64,000 nt of DNA. Origin: Varroa destructor (Eukaryota; Arthropoda; Arachnida; Mesostigmata; Varroidae). The notes beneath the pieces are model-generated. The model saw nothing but the letters and a program-made list of their open reading frames with translations, was not told where the DNA came from and made no database searches. The stretch lies in the NCBI RefSeq assembly GCF_002443255.2, contig NW_019211457.1:21091497-21155496 (forward strand), in the 5' to 3' direction. Positions 11,725 to 21,500 of the stretch are shown one piece after another; within the stretch, counting starts at the first letter, position 1, and every line of letters begins with the position of its first letter. The position numbers and the translations under genes were made by a program.

Positions 11725-12252
11725 GAACCACCTACAACAGCCTGCCATGGAGAGCCGTTCTTCGTTTCCTGCAATGTGAAACAAGAAAAGCTCGCCAGGG
11801 TAGCCTTTGACATTTTCACAGTTGCAAAGAAGGCCAAAGCCGCTCATAGTTTGGAAGTTAAATCAATTGCTTTTTTTGAAAATCCGGTTGATCGGCATCA
11901 CTGCCCATAAATAAGCTATTCAAAAATACTCCACGCATCCTATGTTGAGAATAACGCGGGCGTATCGAACAGTAATACCGCTGGCTTTACTTACACAGGT
12001 GTATGTCGCTAGGAGCACTAAGTTGAAGAAAAAAGCACAACTTAGATAAAGCCGACAGCCTGAGTTTCGGAAAGAAACCTTGAGGCCCTTGCGAGCGCAT
12101 TGGGTGGCCATATGGTGATTGACCTAACAGCTAGTGTAAAGACAGCCATTCCGAATGTTCAAAAGTACACTAAGCGGTCTGGAAAGAATTTAGCTTGCTT
12201 CCTAAAGCAAATGGCGACTACTTCAGATTTATTTAACTTAAAATGTCTTTAG
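11725..12252 (+). pseudogene. unidentified decayed coding sequence, block 5 (about 175 codons, five internal stops)
   Basis: A single frame runs through 528 bases with protein-like composition before, between and after its stops. There are about 60 open codons ending in a TAA at 11908 (includes QEKLARVAFDIFTVAKKAKA). Then come about 28 codons, a cluster of four stops (roughly 11995-12063), and a further 62 codons to a TAG at 12250 (includes LEALASALGGHMVIDLTASV). Continuity of phase across the stops is what marks an eroded gene rather than chance frames. It is the best preserved part of the 8.4-12.3 kb block. I cannot assign a family: a retrotransposon gag or accessory frame, an old viral insertion, or a dead host gene all remain possible. 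Confidence 0.35.
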
Positions 12253-12469
12253 ACTTAGGACGAACATTTCCATTGGATACAAGCGTATACTATAGCCAAA
12301 ACTGCAGCTTTCGCTCTTTTGCCGCAGTAAGGTCGAGCACGTCATATAACAGGCTCTCAACCCGCTCCTTTGTCAGAAGACCTCAAAGCATCTTAATGAA
12401 ACTCAGTACTGCCACTGTGAACACAATTCTGCACGTTATTTCTAGGGTCACGACTATTATCATTTAGGC

Positions 12470-12810
12470 CGACAGAAGCCTGTTCCAATTATATCTTGCC
12501 GACAATGCTATGTTTTCCTACTCCGATCCAGCATATACATAAGAGCCATCGATTCGACAACACAAGCCAGCAGCTTGCGAATATCTATCCTTGCCCCATT
12601 TACTTTTGGTAAAGTGCATACCAGATTTTGGCCTACTTAGAGTATTTCCAGAAGTGTGTTGAACGTATGCCGTTCCAGTCAGCCCAATATCTAGGACCGC
12701 GTCCAAATACCTAATCGAACCCTTTATCTTGACGGTGTACCTCTCAACCTCGCTCTGGAGGCCACTTACTGTTTCCGCCTGATTAAAAGAATTGACCTAT
12801 ATATGTGTGA
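12470..12810 (-). mobile_element. copia-like RNase H remnant
   Basis: Reading the minus strand from about 12810 downwards gives, in order, VKIKGSIRYLDAVLDIGLTG (family: AVKRILRYLKGT.D.GL.Y), a segment KWGKDRYSQAAGLCCRIDGS (family: ADWA.D...RKSTSGY.F...GS) and ENIALSA (family: Q..VALSSTEAEY). This order is the start of the Ty1/copia RNase H domain. It is broken: a TAG interrupts between GSE and ENIALSA, the DAD-type motif is degraded, and the STEAEY motif is lost. I could not trace the reverse transcriptase upstream (13 kb side) or the long terminal repeats. Confidence 0.55.
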
Positions 12811-13317
12811 CTCGACGGCTAGTTTATCTTGGCAAGAGCAGCATTCACTACCATTACAAATGATCATCTGTACAAGCTTTAATGAGCAAAGTCATCTTAA
12901 CGGCATAATGGACTAGCTCATCGTAAAGTGGCACGGAATTCTCGTGCGTCCTGAGCCACAATCAGATGCCGGCGGAATGCTTTTGACGGTGTTTTGATAC
13001 TCCTTGCTCATTCCTCTTATTTATAACCTTTGGTACCCTTGAGATTACAGGGTAGCTTTTTCTGTAAAAATATTCTGGATTATTAATAGCTCGATATGCC
13101 AGTAAGTTACGACTGGTTCTGTGTGCTCCCATGAGCAACTCTAAGAACTGCTTCAAGTTTATCCGGTTCGTCGAAACTTTTATATTAGAGCTATTTCTCT
13201 ACTCACTCGATGCATTAGCCGCGGGATCTACTTTGGTTTCGGATAGTTTCAGTGCTTTCGTTCTAATGAGCTGGTTTTTCTGATGTAAAACACTCAAGGT
13301 ATACTTCTTAAAATCTG

Positions 13318-13578
13318 TCACATACTACCTCTGATGACCCCAGGTCGCACTATACGTGGAAAATCTAGTTTATGCCGTTGTGTTTGGGGTACTAGCCAGT
13401 CATCTTTTACGATCAGAAGTTCATTTTGGTTAAGCCATTCTTTCAGAGTGGTCTCACTAAACACGAATCTTAGCGATCCCGCCGAGTCTTCCGCGAGTTC
13501 GATTATAACCTTTTTATTTAAAGTTCCATGTCGAGCATAGATCCCGTCATCCCACCGCTTGCTGCTACTGAGTCAGTT
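13318..13578 (-). pseudogene. unassigned open frame near the copia remnant
   Basis: The minus strand is open for about 86 codons ending in a TGA at 13318-13320, with protein-like composition (includes LKEWLNQNELLIVKDDWLVP). It has the same orientation as the RNase H remnant 500 bases away and could belong to the same dead element, but no reverse transcriptase motif is visible. Confidence 0.2.
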
Positions 13579-13807
13579 GCCACGTATATAGTAGTATGTT
13601 TAAATCAGGTAAGACTGGTAAGCATCGTTTTTCGTAGCGAGCATACGCTCCTCCATTACTTTTTGCACAAAACAAATGCCAATTTTTCTTTGGAACAAAA
13701 CAATGGATTTATCATGATGAACAAGAGTGTGTCGTTTTCGAACTTCAAGGGAATATCCGCTATCATTCAATATGTTCGCGTTGGACGAACCTTTGCCAAG
13801 AATAAAA

Positions 13808-14110
13808 GCTTGTTTTTTTTTTGCGTGAAATCGATAATCTAGGTTACTGCCAGTTTTTATGCGATTCCTGAGAAATCTGGAAAAGATTTCAATGAAGAAA
13901 ATTAAAAAATCTTCAATGGGTTCCAAAGGTTCAAAAATTCACTAAAACAGCTGAAAAAGTGATCCTTGATACAGTCATATTTTTGATATCGATACTAATG
14001 ATTGCGTTAGAAGAGAAATGTAAATTGACATTTGGATCGTTCCCATAAAATCACGCGATTAACTTTCTTGAAACTATTTGCGTTTTTTTGCACCCTCTGA
14101 TATTTTTAAT
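13808..14110. repeat. diverged dispersed repeat, copy 1
   Basis: This segment aligns by eye with 33186-33415. Both open with a T run followed by a GTTACTGC(C/T)AGTTTT(T/C)ATGCG core. Both end with a TTTTTTGCACC(C/T)TCT core and an AT-rich tail. The middle is diverged with length changes. Type of element unknown. Confidence 0.5.
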
Positions 14111-14926
14111 CGTTTTGAGACTTTTCACGAACTATTAGCCCAAGGTTTAACTTCATTGGAATTTTTGAATGTAGCATTTTTGAGCGAGCTTGACGGAATT
14201 TATACCTTTTAATATTGCTTAACGCAGTATTACTATTAAAAAATTATTTGCGGATTAACGAAGGAGCATTTTAAGGATTACTAGTGAATGACTTAGATCA
14301 AATCGAGGCCGTAATTGCGGTGGATAGTAATTATATTGAACAAGCATGACCGTTACGAATGTTTTAGCAGATGGAAAACCTTTCATTGAGTTGTTTGTTT
14401 CTGCTTTGATATAGTCTTGAAAGCAAAGCATAAGAAACATTTTTAATATGGACGCGTCACCCTGTATATATATAGGAGATATTTGAGGAGTACTCTGTTT
14501 CCATTTACTCTGTTCTCTTGCCTCTCTGATTATTGCCCAGTAGTGTGGTAACCCGCGACAAAACGTGCGTTCACGAAATGTGCCTCATTTTTAGTCTACA
14601 AATAAAATGGAGCGAAGGTTTACAGTTGAGCAGTTTACATGCTAAATCACGTTTAAACTATTTTGTGGATAATATACTTTGAATTTCTAGGTGTTTATAA
14701 ATATGCCTGTTTAACAAATTATTAAACCCCTTAAAAAAATCATTGTGCGAAATGTTAAGCGGTAATAAACAGCCTGCTATATTGACACAGTTGTATAAAA
14801 AAATCCTGCGAAACATGATATAATATTCTACGAGTTTGTAAGTATTGTGAAGGTAAATGTTCTTTGAAGAAATACATTAACTGACGTAAAGTCGAAGCTT
14901 ATATGCTAGTGTCCGATAGTCAACTC

Positions 14927-14957
14927 TATAGATAGAAGTGGCCTACTTCTATCTATA
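14927..14957. repeat. perfect 13-bp inverted repeat (hairpin)
   Basis: TATAGATAGAAGT (14927-14939), a 5-base loop, then the exact reverse complement at 14945-14957. Confidence 0.85.
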
Positions 14958-15037
14958 CATATGCCCGACATTGGTCAGCGATAACCGGAGCTATGTAAAG
15001 CCAGACCAGCTAAACCATACAAATTCTGTTCTTCGTC

Positions 15038-15310
15038 ATGGAGGGCGCCACAAGCCGGCTCCGTCTTTTATTTTTTTTATCTTTCGTATTTTCCGTTTGG
15101 GGCTGTTTAGTCGTTGTAAGACTGCTGGCTCAGTTGTTTGTGCTTGTCTGCTTCACCAACGACGATGGTTGTAATATGAAATTCGTTACTATAGGGAAGC
15201 CAAGCAGACGCGTGCTTCGACTAGCTCGCCCGCGTTTGTCCAAGGTTGTCCTTCTCCCTGGTTGTTCCATTGTCGCGTATACCGGTGTATGTCCGTTTTG
15301 TGTTATCCTG
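15038..15310 (+). CDS. candidate first coding exon, signal-peptide-like N-terminus
   Basis: An ATG in good context (G at -3 and G at +4) opens 91 codons. The first 40 or so begin MEGATSRLRLLFFLSFVFSV and continue with a long hydrophobic run, as in a signal peptide or signal anchor. The frame meets a consensus donor (CCTG followed by GTGAGT) exactly at a codon boundary (15310/15311). The 15180-15310 part is richer in G and C than its surroundings. No downstream exon was traced: a 100-base gap starts at 15404. The protein is not recognisable, and a chance frame cannot be excluded. Confidence 0.25.
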
Positions 15311-15403
15311 GTGAGTTAGAACAAGCGATAGAGCCGAGCTGAGAAGTAAATCCACCATTCATCTTCCGTTAGTCTGAAAGATCAGCTCAATTACTTCATA
15401 TAT

Positions 15404-15503
15404 NNNNNNNNNNNNNNNNNNNNNNNNNNNNNNNNNNNNNNNNNNNNNNNNNNNNNNNNNNNNNNNNNNNNNNNNNNNNNNNNNNNNNNNNNNNNNNNNN
15501 NNN
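15404..15503. other. assembly gap of 100 N
   Basis: Exactly 100 N, the conventional length for a gap of unknown size. Both edges are TATAT, so a TA microsatellite may have broken the assembly. The two open frames crossing it are artefacts. Confidence 0.99.
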
Positions 15504-15894
15504 TATATACTCTTGAAATTGTGTAGAAGAACACGAAGCAAGTAGAACAACGAAAGATTCTACCATATGGTTTGTAAAGTTCACTAAATTAACTGGCAGA
15601 TACGATATATAGCCACAGTTTGAAAAGTCTGGAAGGCTTTTTCAGGTGGTACATTAAGAGTAGTTTGATAAATACGTTAATATCTGCAATGCTTCCAACT
15701 ACGCTCTTTTGTAAGGTCGGTCTTTATGTGAGTGTTGTTGACTTTAAGCTTATGTTCCGCCAAAAGCACCTTTTATTACTGTGATATTTCGTCTCGATGC
15801 CTTTCTTCGCTGCGCCATTATTTTGTTGTAACATCTATCAGATCATTACGTTAGCTTTACGTTGTACCTCGACGGGGCTTTCAAGTGATTCAAT

Positions 15895-15935
15895 TTGCAA
15901 GTCAGGATTAACACTTAGTTAATCCTGACTTGCAA
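15895..15935. repeat. perfect 17-bp inverted repeat (hairpin)
   Basis: TTGCAAGTCAGGATTAA (15895-15911), a 7-base loop, then the exact reverse complement at 15919-15935. The flanks do not extend the pairing. Confidence 0.9.
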
Positions 15936-16860
15936 TACGTTAGCCTTTGAAACAAGCTAATTTTACACCTCAGTCACCGTAAGCTTTCTGAGAAGGGTGC
16001 CAGATAAATGGACAGGCTTTTGCTGTCTTTGTTTATTGCGTCTCTCTTAGAATTTTTTAGTTGCTTATAACCTCAAAGGTTATGTAGCATAAGATTTCTC
16101 CAAACAACAAAGCTAACATTGGTTGTTGTCCTGGAATAGATGTACTCGTTTTCAGAATGCGAAGATTTTAACAACGTATTAAATAAAAACTAAACTTCGG
16201 TAATTTAAGCTTTACTAGATCAAATACTCGCTTATGTGTAGCTTGAAGGTACTTTAAAATCGCATAACATTAAATGCATTTGCTGGTCATTAATTGCAGC
16301 ATCACTATTCGCTACAATGGCCAAGCCGCTCTCCACGCATAAACGTCATTCATATGAGCGAGCAACTTCAAGTTCGACCACTGCGTATATTACTATTGCT
16401 AGAGACTGGGCATTGATTTACCCTTATGTTCCTATTACGTAAATTATTATGAATTCGTATCCTAATACTAGCAATTGGCAGTCTCGAGAAGCAAATGTAC
16501 GGGCATCAACATAACAGAACCCATATCTCTCACTGGTTATAATTATATGTTTTGCTTTCTGTCAAGTGTTATACCCAAGAGGTGTATGTGTCTGAGAATA
16601 AGAGGGCTGGCTATTACAAAGTATAACCCAGAAATCCGCCTATCTGTAAATAAATTAGGTGTTGTTTTGATAATCCAGTAGTGTGCAAAGCCTATCTCGT
16701 CAGATAACATTTAAATCTTAAATATAGTGAGCTGCGATTCAGTTAACACAATCGTGCCTTTATTTAGTTGCGCTCATAACATTTCGTAAGCAGGTCGATT
16801 GAAAATCGCGCAAATTCTTTGTCGTCAATAATGCCCTAAGTAATATACAGCTTCAAATAG

Positions 16861-16900
16861 TCGGCATGAAATTTTTTTTAATGAGTCAATTTCATGCCGA
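16861..16900. repeat. perfect 13-bp inverted repeat (hairpin)
   Basis: TCGGCATGAAATT (16861-16873), a 14-base T-rich loop, then the exact reverse complement at 16888-16900. Confidence 0.85.
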
Positions 16901-18149
16901 TTATATGCAAGCAAGCCTTCAGGGAACATATCTTTGAGACTAGATCCTTGAAATCCCTTTGATAGATAATCACCCACTCTAACTCAGCTACGACTTCATC
17001 CTAATATTAAGCCGCTGCTCAGTCAAATAGTTACCCAGCCAGGCAATGTCTCGATATTATCAACTCGTAGATAGCACAAATTTTATATTGGCCGCAGAGG
17101 GCGAAATTTAAATACATCCAATCGAGATGGTTTTGTTTGCGATTATTGTGTATTGTGCGGTCGTATATCGTACTAACTCAGCAAAAGTGAATTGATCCTT
17201 AGCAAAGCCACGGAGTTTACTATACAAAAATTCTTCCAAAATGAAATTAGCCTGTCGTTCACCTTAGGCCTATGGGGCCTATAGTTCACAGCCTGACGCT
17301 AACAACTATATTTATAATTCTTCTTCTGTAAGAGTATGAATAATGGTAAGCAAAAAACAGTGAGGCGCTGCCGCAAAGGATAATGCAAGAGGGCCTAATC
17401 AAGGCGGAAACAAGCTTTTCGTAAAACGTTAAGAACATACCGACAGAGTGGGATAAAATTTCAGAAATAATCTGACGTGTATTAAGCTCAGCAGTTATTT
17501 CAGTCGATGTTTTTCTGATATAATTAATAAATAATAAATTTAGAACTTGTTGTTAAAAATAGGTTTTAATTCAGTTTTTTATTACTTTTTTCTATTTTCG
17601 ATCAGTTTCGGTTTGCTGTCTTAAATTGCCACGGTTACGTTTATCTAAAACACAGTTTTTATATTATCAGTGGACCAAAATCATTTACTCACCTTCGTCA
17701 GGTAGCATTCCAACCACTTGAATCACATATTTAATCCACTATGGAGCCTTCATTGGGTGTATAAATCTCATAGTAATATGTGATATAGATTTATCATTTA
17801 TCGTTTCCGGGCGAGGTGGTGATTGTAATCGAGCGACGGCTGCAAATCTTTGAGTAGGCTAGACAAATCGAAGGTTACAGGGCGTCGATGAGACGACGTG
17901 AACGTACTCCACCATCAGTCGACTTTGACATTCAAAGAATTTTGTGAGCCCGCTCCAGGAGTTTTTCCGAGTGCACTTTGTGCAGTAAAAATATGTTTAT
18001 CTGAACGAGCAGAGGTCCTAAGAAAACCTTGAGGTTTAATCCGAGAGGTATATGTGATTGAAGCTGTTCCCCTCCGCAAAATTAATGATTTTCTTCAATG
18101 TATTAGATTTTATTTCTACCGGTCATTCGCTGCAAAGATATCTGGCAAA

Positions 18150-18500
18150 GCTTCCTGCAGAATCGACAAACGTTGGTACTAAGACTGACTATGCAGCAAT
18201 AGTGCTGCATTGATTTATCTTGAAGGGCTGAAATTCGGCTTGAGGTAAACTGGTCCAGGTGCGCATTAAAGTCTCCTACCACGATGATGAGAATGCTGGA
18301 AGTAGAGCCCGCTGCGACCTGTAATCCACCGACAAACTTCTTCGCAGGGCCGCAGTATGCTCCTCGTCGTTTAGTTGCACATAGGCCGCCCCAAGCCGCA
18401 TTCTAGAGCCCCACAGGGCCATAACGTTGTCGTTCTCATGACACGGTATGAAACCTTTACCTCTAAGATTGTAGAACACTACAGCTATGCACTACACTAT
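18150..18500 (-). mobile_element. non-LTR retrotransposon endonuclease remnant
   Basis: On the minus strand an open frame (18479 down to 18276) includes GAAYVQLNDEEHTAALRR, typical of the middle of an apurinic-endonuclease-like (APE) domain (family: ..AYV.P....E....L). After a frameshift just above 18276 the reading continues as ILIIVVGDFNAHLDQFTSS. GDFNAH, encoded at 18276-18256, is the signature catalytic motif of the APE endonucleases of LINE-type elements. No reverse transcriptase follows downstream (towards 17 kb), so only an endonuclease piece remains. Confidence 0.6.
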
Positions 18501-21500
18501 GCGAAAAAGTGGACGGGGTAAATTTTAGTAAATCAAATGGGGGTCCTCGTGAGTCAAAGGATATTGACTGAATCTCAAATTTCCGGTGTTTTTTTTATAA
18601 TATAAACATAAAAAATGTCATATTTTAATAAAAATTATTGATTTCAGCGCTCAAATTTAAGATAAAATTCTGCGGTTGAGATGAGCGATGAGTAGTGTGG
18701 AGAGAAAAAAAAAAGTGGTCAAATAAAATGTTTAACAAGAGAAACAATAAACAACAGCTTATGTGTTGACCTAATAGTTATGTTCAGCAGATTATTTACT
18801 TAGTTTAATTCTCTCATAGCTCTTACGTCTTTTCAATAAGTTCGTAACGCTTGAATATTTTAAATTCGGCGAAAAAAATTTACATAAAAAATAAAATGAA
18901 TAAATAAAATAAAAGAGTCAAATATTTATCATATACGAAAACAACTTTTTAACATGAGACCAATTTGACCGGCTTCTAGGCACTGTTTTTACAAAGCGCT
19001 CGTCTACAGCTAGGACTCTACTCGGAACAAACTTTCTGTGAAAACCTAACTTCGCTAAACACGAGCATGAACGTTTATTTTTTTATTATATACGTTTGGT
19101 ATTTAATAAAAATGAGAGTTTATAACCTTCGTTAGGCGACGCTTGTTGATTGCAGAGGATGGCCGAAGCACCTCGATACGTGCATTTCCAATGCATTGAA
19201 GGACTATTTTCGTGTGCACCATACAGGTGGATCCCTTAGAGAACCGAAAACGCAAATAAGTAGCTGGCTAAGCCATTGTTTTTATTTTGTTAAGTGCTTC
19301 CAAATTTGATCTATCCAAAAAATCTTTATCCGAGGTTCATTTCAGCTCACACATTTCAGTTGGGTTATTTTTGGAATATCACTAAGACACCGTTAATACG
19401 ATGAAAAACTTCTCGACGCCAATCGAACCTCACGTTCCGCGCATGCAGTAATTCTACAATTTAATTAAAGCTGAGAATTTAAATTGATTACTTGTCCTGT
19501 CATTCTCAAGAAGTAACATTCCTTACTTTTCCAACTTAAAGCATATATCCTCTCATAAGCGCTACATGTAATTACCAACAAAGTCGATTAAAACAACCTG
19601 AATGAAAACCCCAAAAACAGTTTTGTGGCTCAAATAATTAACTAGGTTATTTAAACTACTGCTTGGAAATGTTACCACAGCTGTTGTTAAAACGGTATAG
19701 GGCCCTTAATAAATACATATATCTGAATTTTGCCACGATCCATCGGTAATTAAATATAATTTATCTCGAAGCTCTTAAATTGCGTTTGACATTGTGATGA
19801 ATAAATGTCGATCGAATTTTGCAGGCATAATTCTAGAGCTGTATTGAACTTATCCATAAGGCCATTCAAAAACTACAAAATATTTTTATCTTATTATTGA
19901 TGGCTATTAGGATATACCCTCGTAAAGCATAACGCTAGAACTTGAAATATCTAAGTATTGTTCGCTAGGAAGTTGCACATCTCTGATATTTCGCCATGTT
20001 CGTACATTGGGCATAAGACATATGTCGCAATTGCAACACTTTATTGAACTTGAACTGAATTACTGGATAGCTCCACATAATTGCCTCCGTCCATACAGTT
20101 CCCGGGAACCTGTTAGGACATTTTTTGTGATATTTCTCAGCGAATCCTACCATCACAAATTTACCTTACTTAACCCTTTCTAGAGACGCAGACAAATGCG
20201 TAAATTATGCTGATCATTATTAAAACTGTTGCGAGTGTCAAAACTACCTTTTTCTTTTATCACTAAGCGTAATTCTTCTTTGTTCAGTAGTCTACATCAA
20301 TTTGTAGTTTATAAAGTAAGTTTCCACGAACCCTTCCGCCTTTGCAGCCACGTATCTTCTCTAGAGGATACGATACATAAAACTCCGCAGAAGCCTTAGT
20401 AACAGCACCAGCAGCAGATTAATAGCACCCAAAACAAAAAAGAAGCTAGAAACCAACCATAACATGCGTCTCTTATAGTGTCGAAATCCAGGACGACCAG
20501 AATGCTGTATTTTGTTATGTAAATTTTTGTATGGTACCAACAGCTTAAGGTCTAGGATGCCTTTTTTTTCAAAGTGCTTCTTCTTTGTTTAATCACATGG
20601 GTTATTCCAAGGTAGATCGACAGACTGGATGCAAAACTTGCAGATGTCCTTTTATTGCCTTATTGTAAAGATCTCGTCACCTTACATCTGGCAAGGCCTT
20701 CTTTGCCATAGTTTCATCTGATATATCAATTCGCAGTTGAATGATAGAATATCCGCTTCTCATGTGAATCACCACTAGGTGTGAAAATAGTTTCTATACC
20801 AAAAATGGATAACTAGACGCCGTAAAGCCATGTCCGTTGGAATATACTATTGAAAAGCACTCCACGAAAGAGTTCATACAATGCATCCTATTAAACTGAC
20901 CTTAGAAAAAAAAAGGATCTCCGCATCGTTACACAAAGACAATGTTGAAACCTTTTATATTACCCGCAATTTCTCCCTGCGCTCCAAAACGTTTCCGCGG
21001 CCATTTGTGTAATCGGCGTGTGTTTACTAATCACCCGTCAATTCATAGAAATCATTGACCAACTCACCTGAGTCTGAAACATTAATCTGCAGTTATAGCA
21101 ATTCTATAGTGATATATAACTCCTATGTCTTTACAAAATCGCCCAGACAAAAATGCTTTCGGTTAATCTAGTGGTTCAGTTTTTTCAGAGAAATTCACTT
21201 ACGGGGCCTTCATTGTTTTAATATCATTGTTTCGTTAGAGCGTATAGCAATTCTAGAGTAGTGTATTAGGTTGAAATGCCTAGGAATTTATGTTATTGAA
21301 ATGTTACCTGGAACATTAAAAAAATCAGAGAAACAAGCTACTAATGTTATTAAATCAATCTATGATAATATAGATATGTTTAATAGCTCTTGTGGCGTTT
21401 TTACGTGGTAGTATTGTCTAGTTTCCAGCTTTTCCTTTTGGAAAGAGTATAACAAAAAGTAATTAAGATATTTTTGACATTTGAGATCCAATTGAGTAGC

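Larger units (their letters stand above)
15504..18149. other. AT-rich stretch with two hairpins, no gene seen
   Basis: Apart from the inverted repeats at 15895 and 16861 I see no coding motif, tRNA or transposon end. The open frame at 16475-16681 (plus) has no family resemblance. Confidence 0.35.

Noticed and set aside
13528..13926. Overlapping frames of 104 and 108 codons on opposite strands
   Set aside because: Neither shows family motifs. The 13808-13926 part belongs to a dispersed repeat.
15359..15584. Minus-strand frames across the gap
   Set aside because: They consist largely of N and are artefacts.
21060..21110. Minus-strand QTQ followed by GTGAGT, resembling the end of the Dll homeodomain exon
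   Set aside because: It lies downstream of the last Dll exon in gene orientation and the preceding residues do not match a homeodomain.
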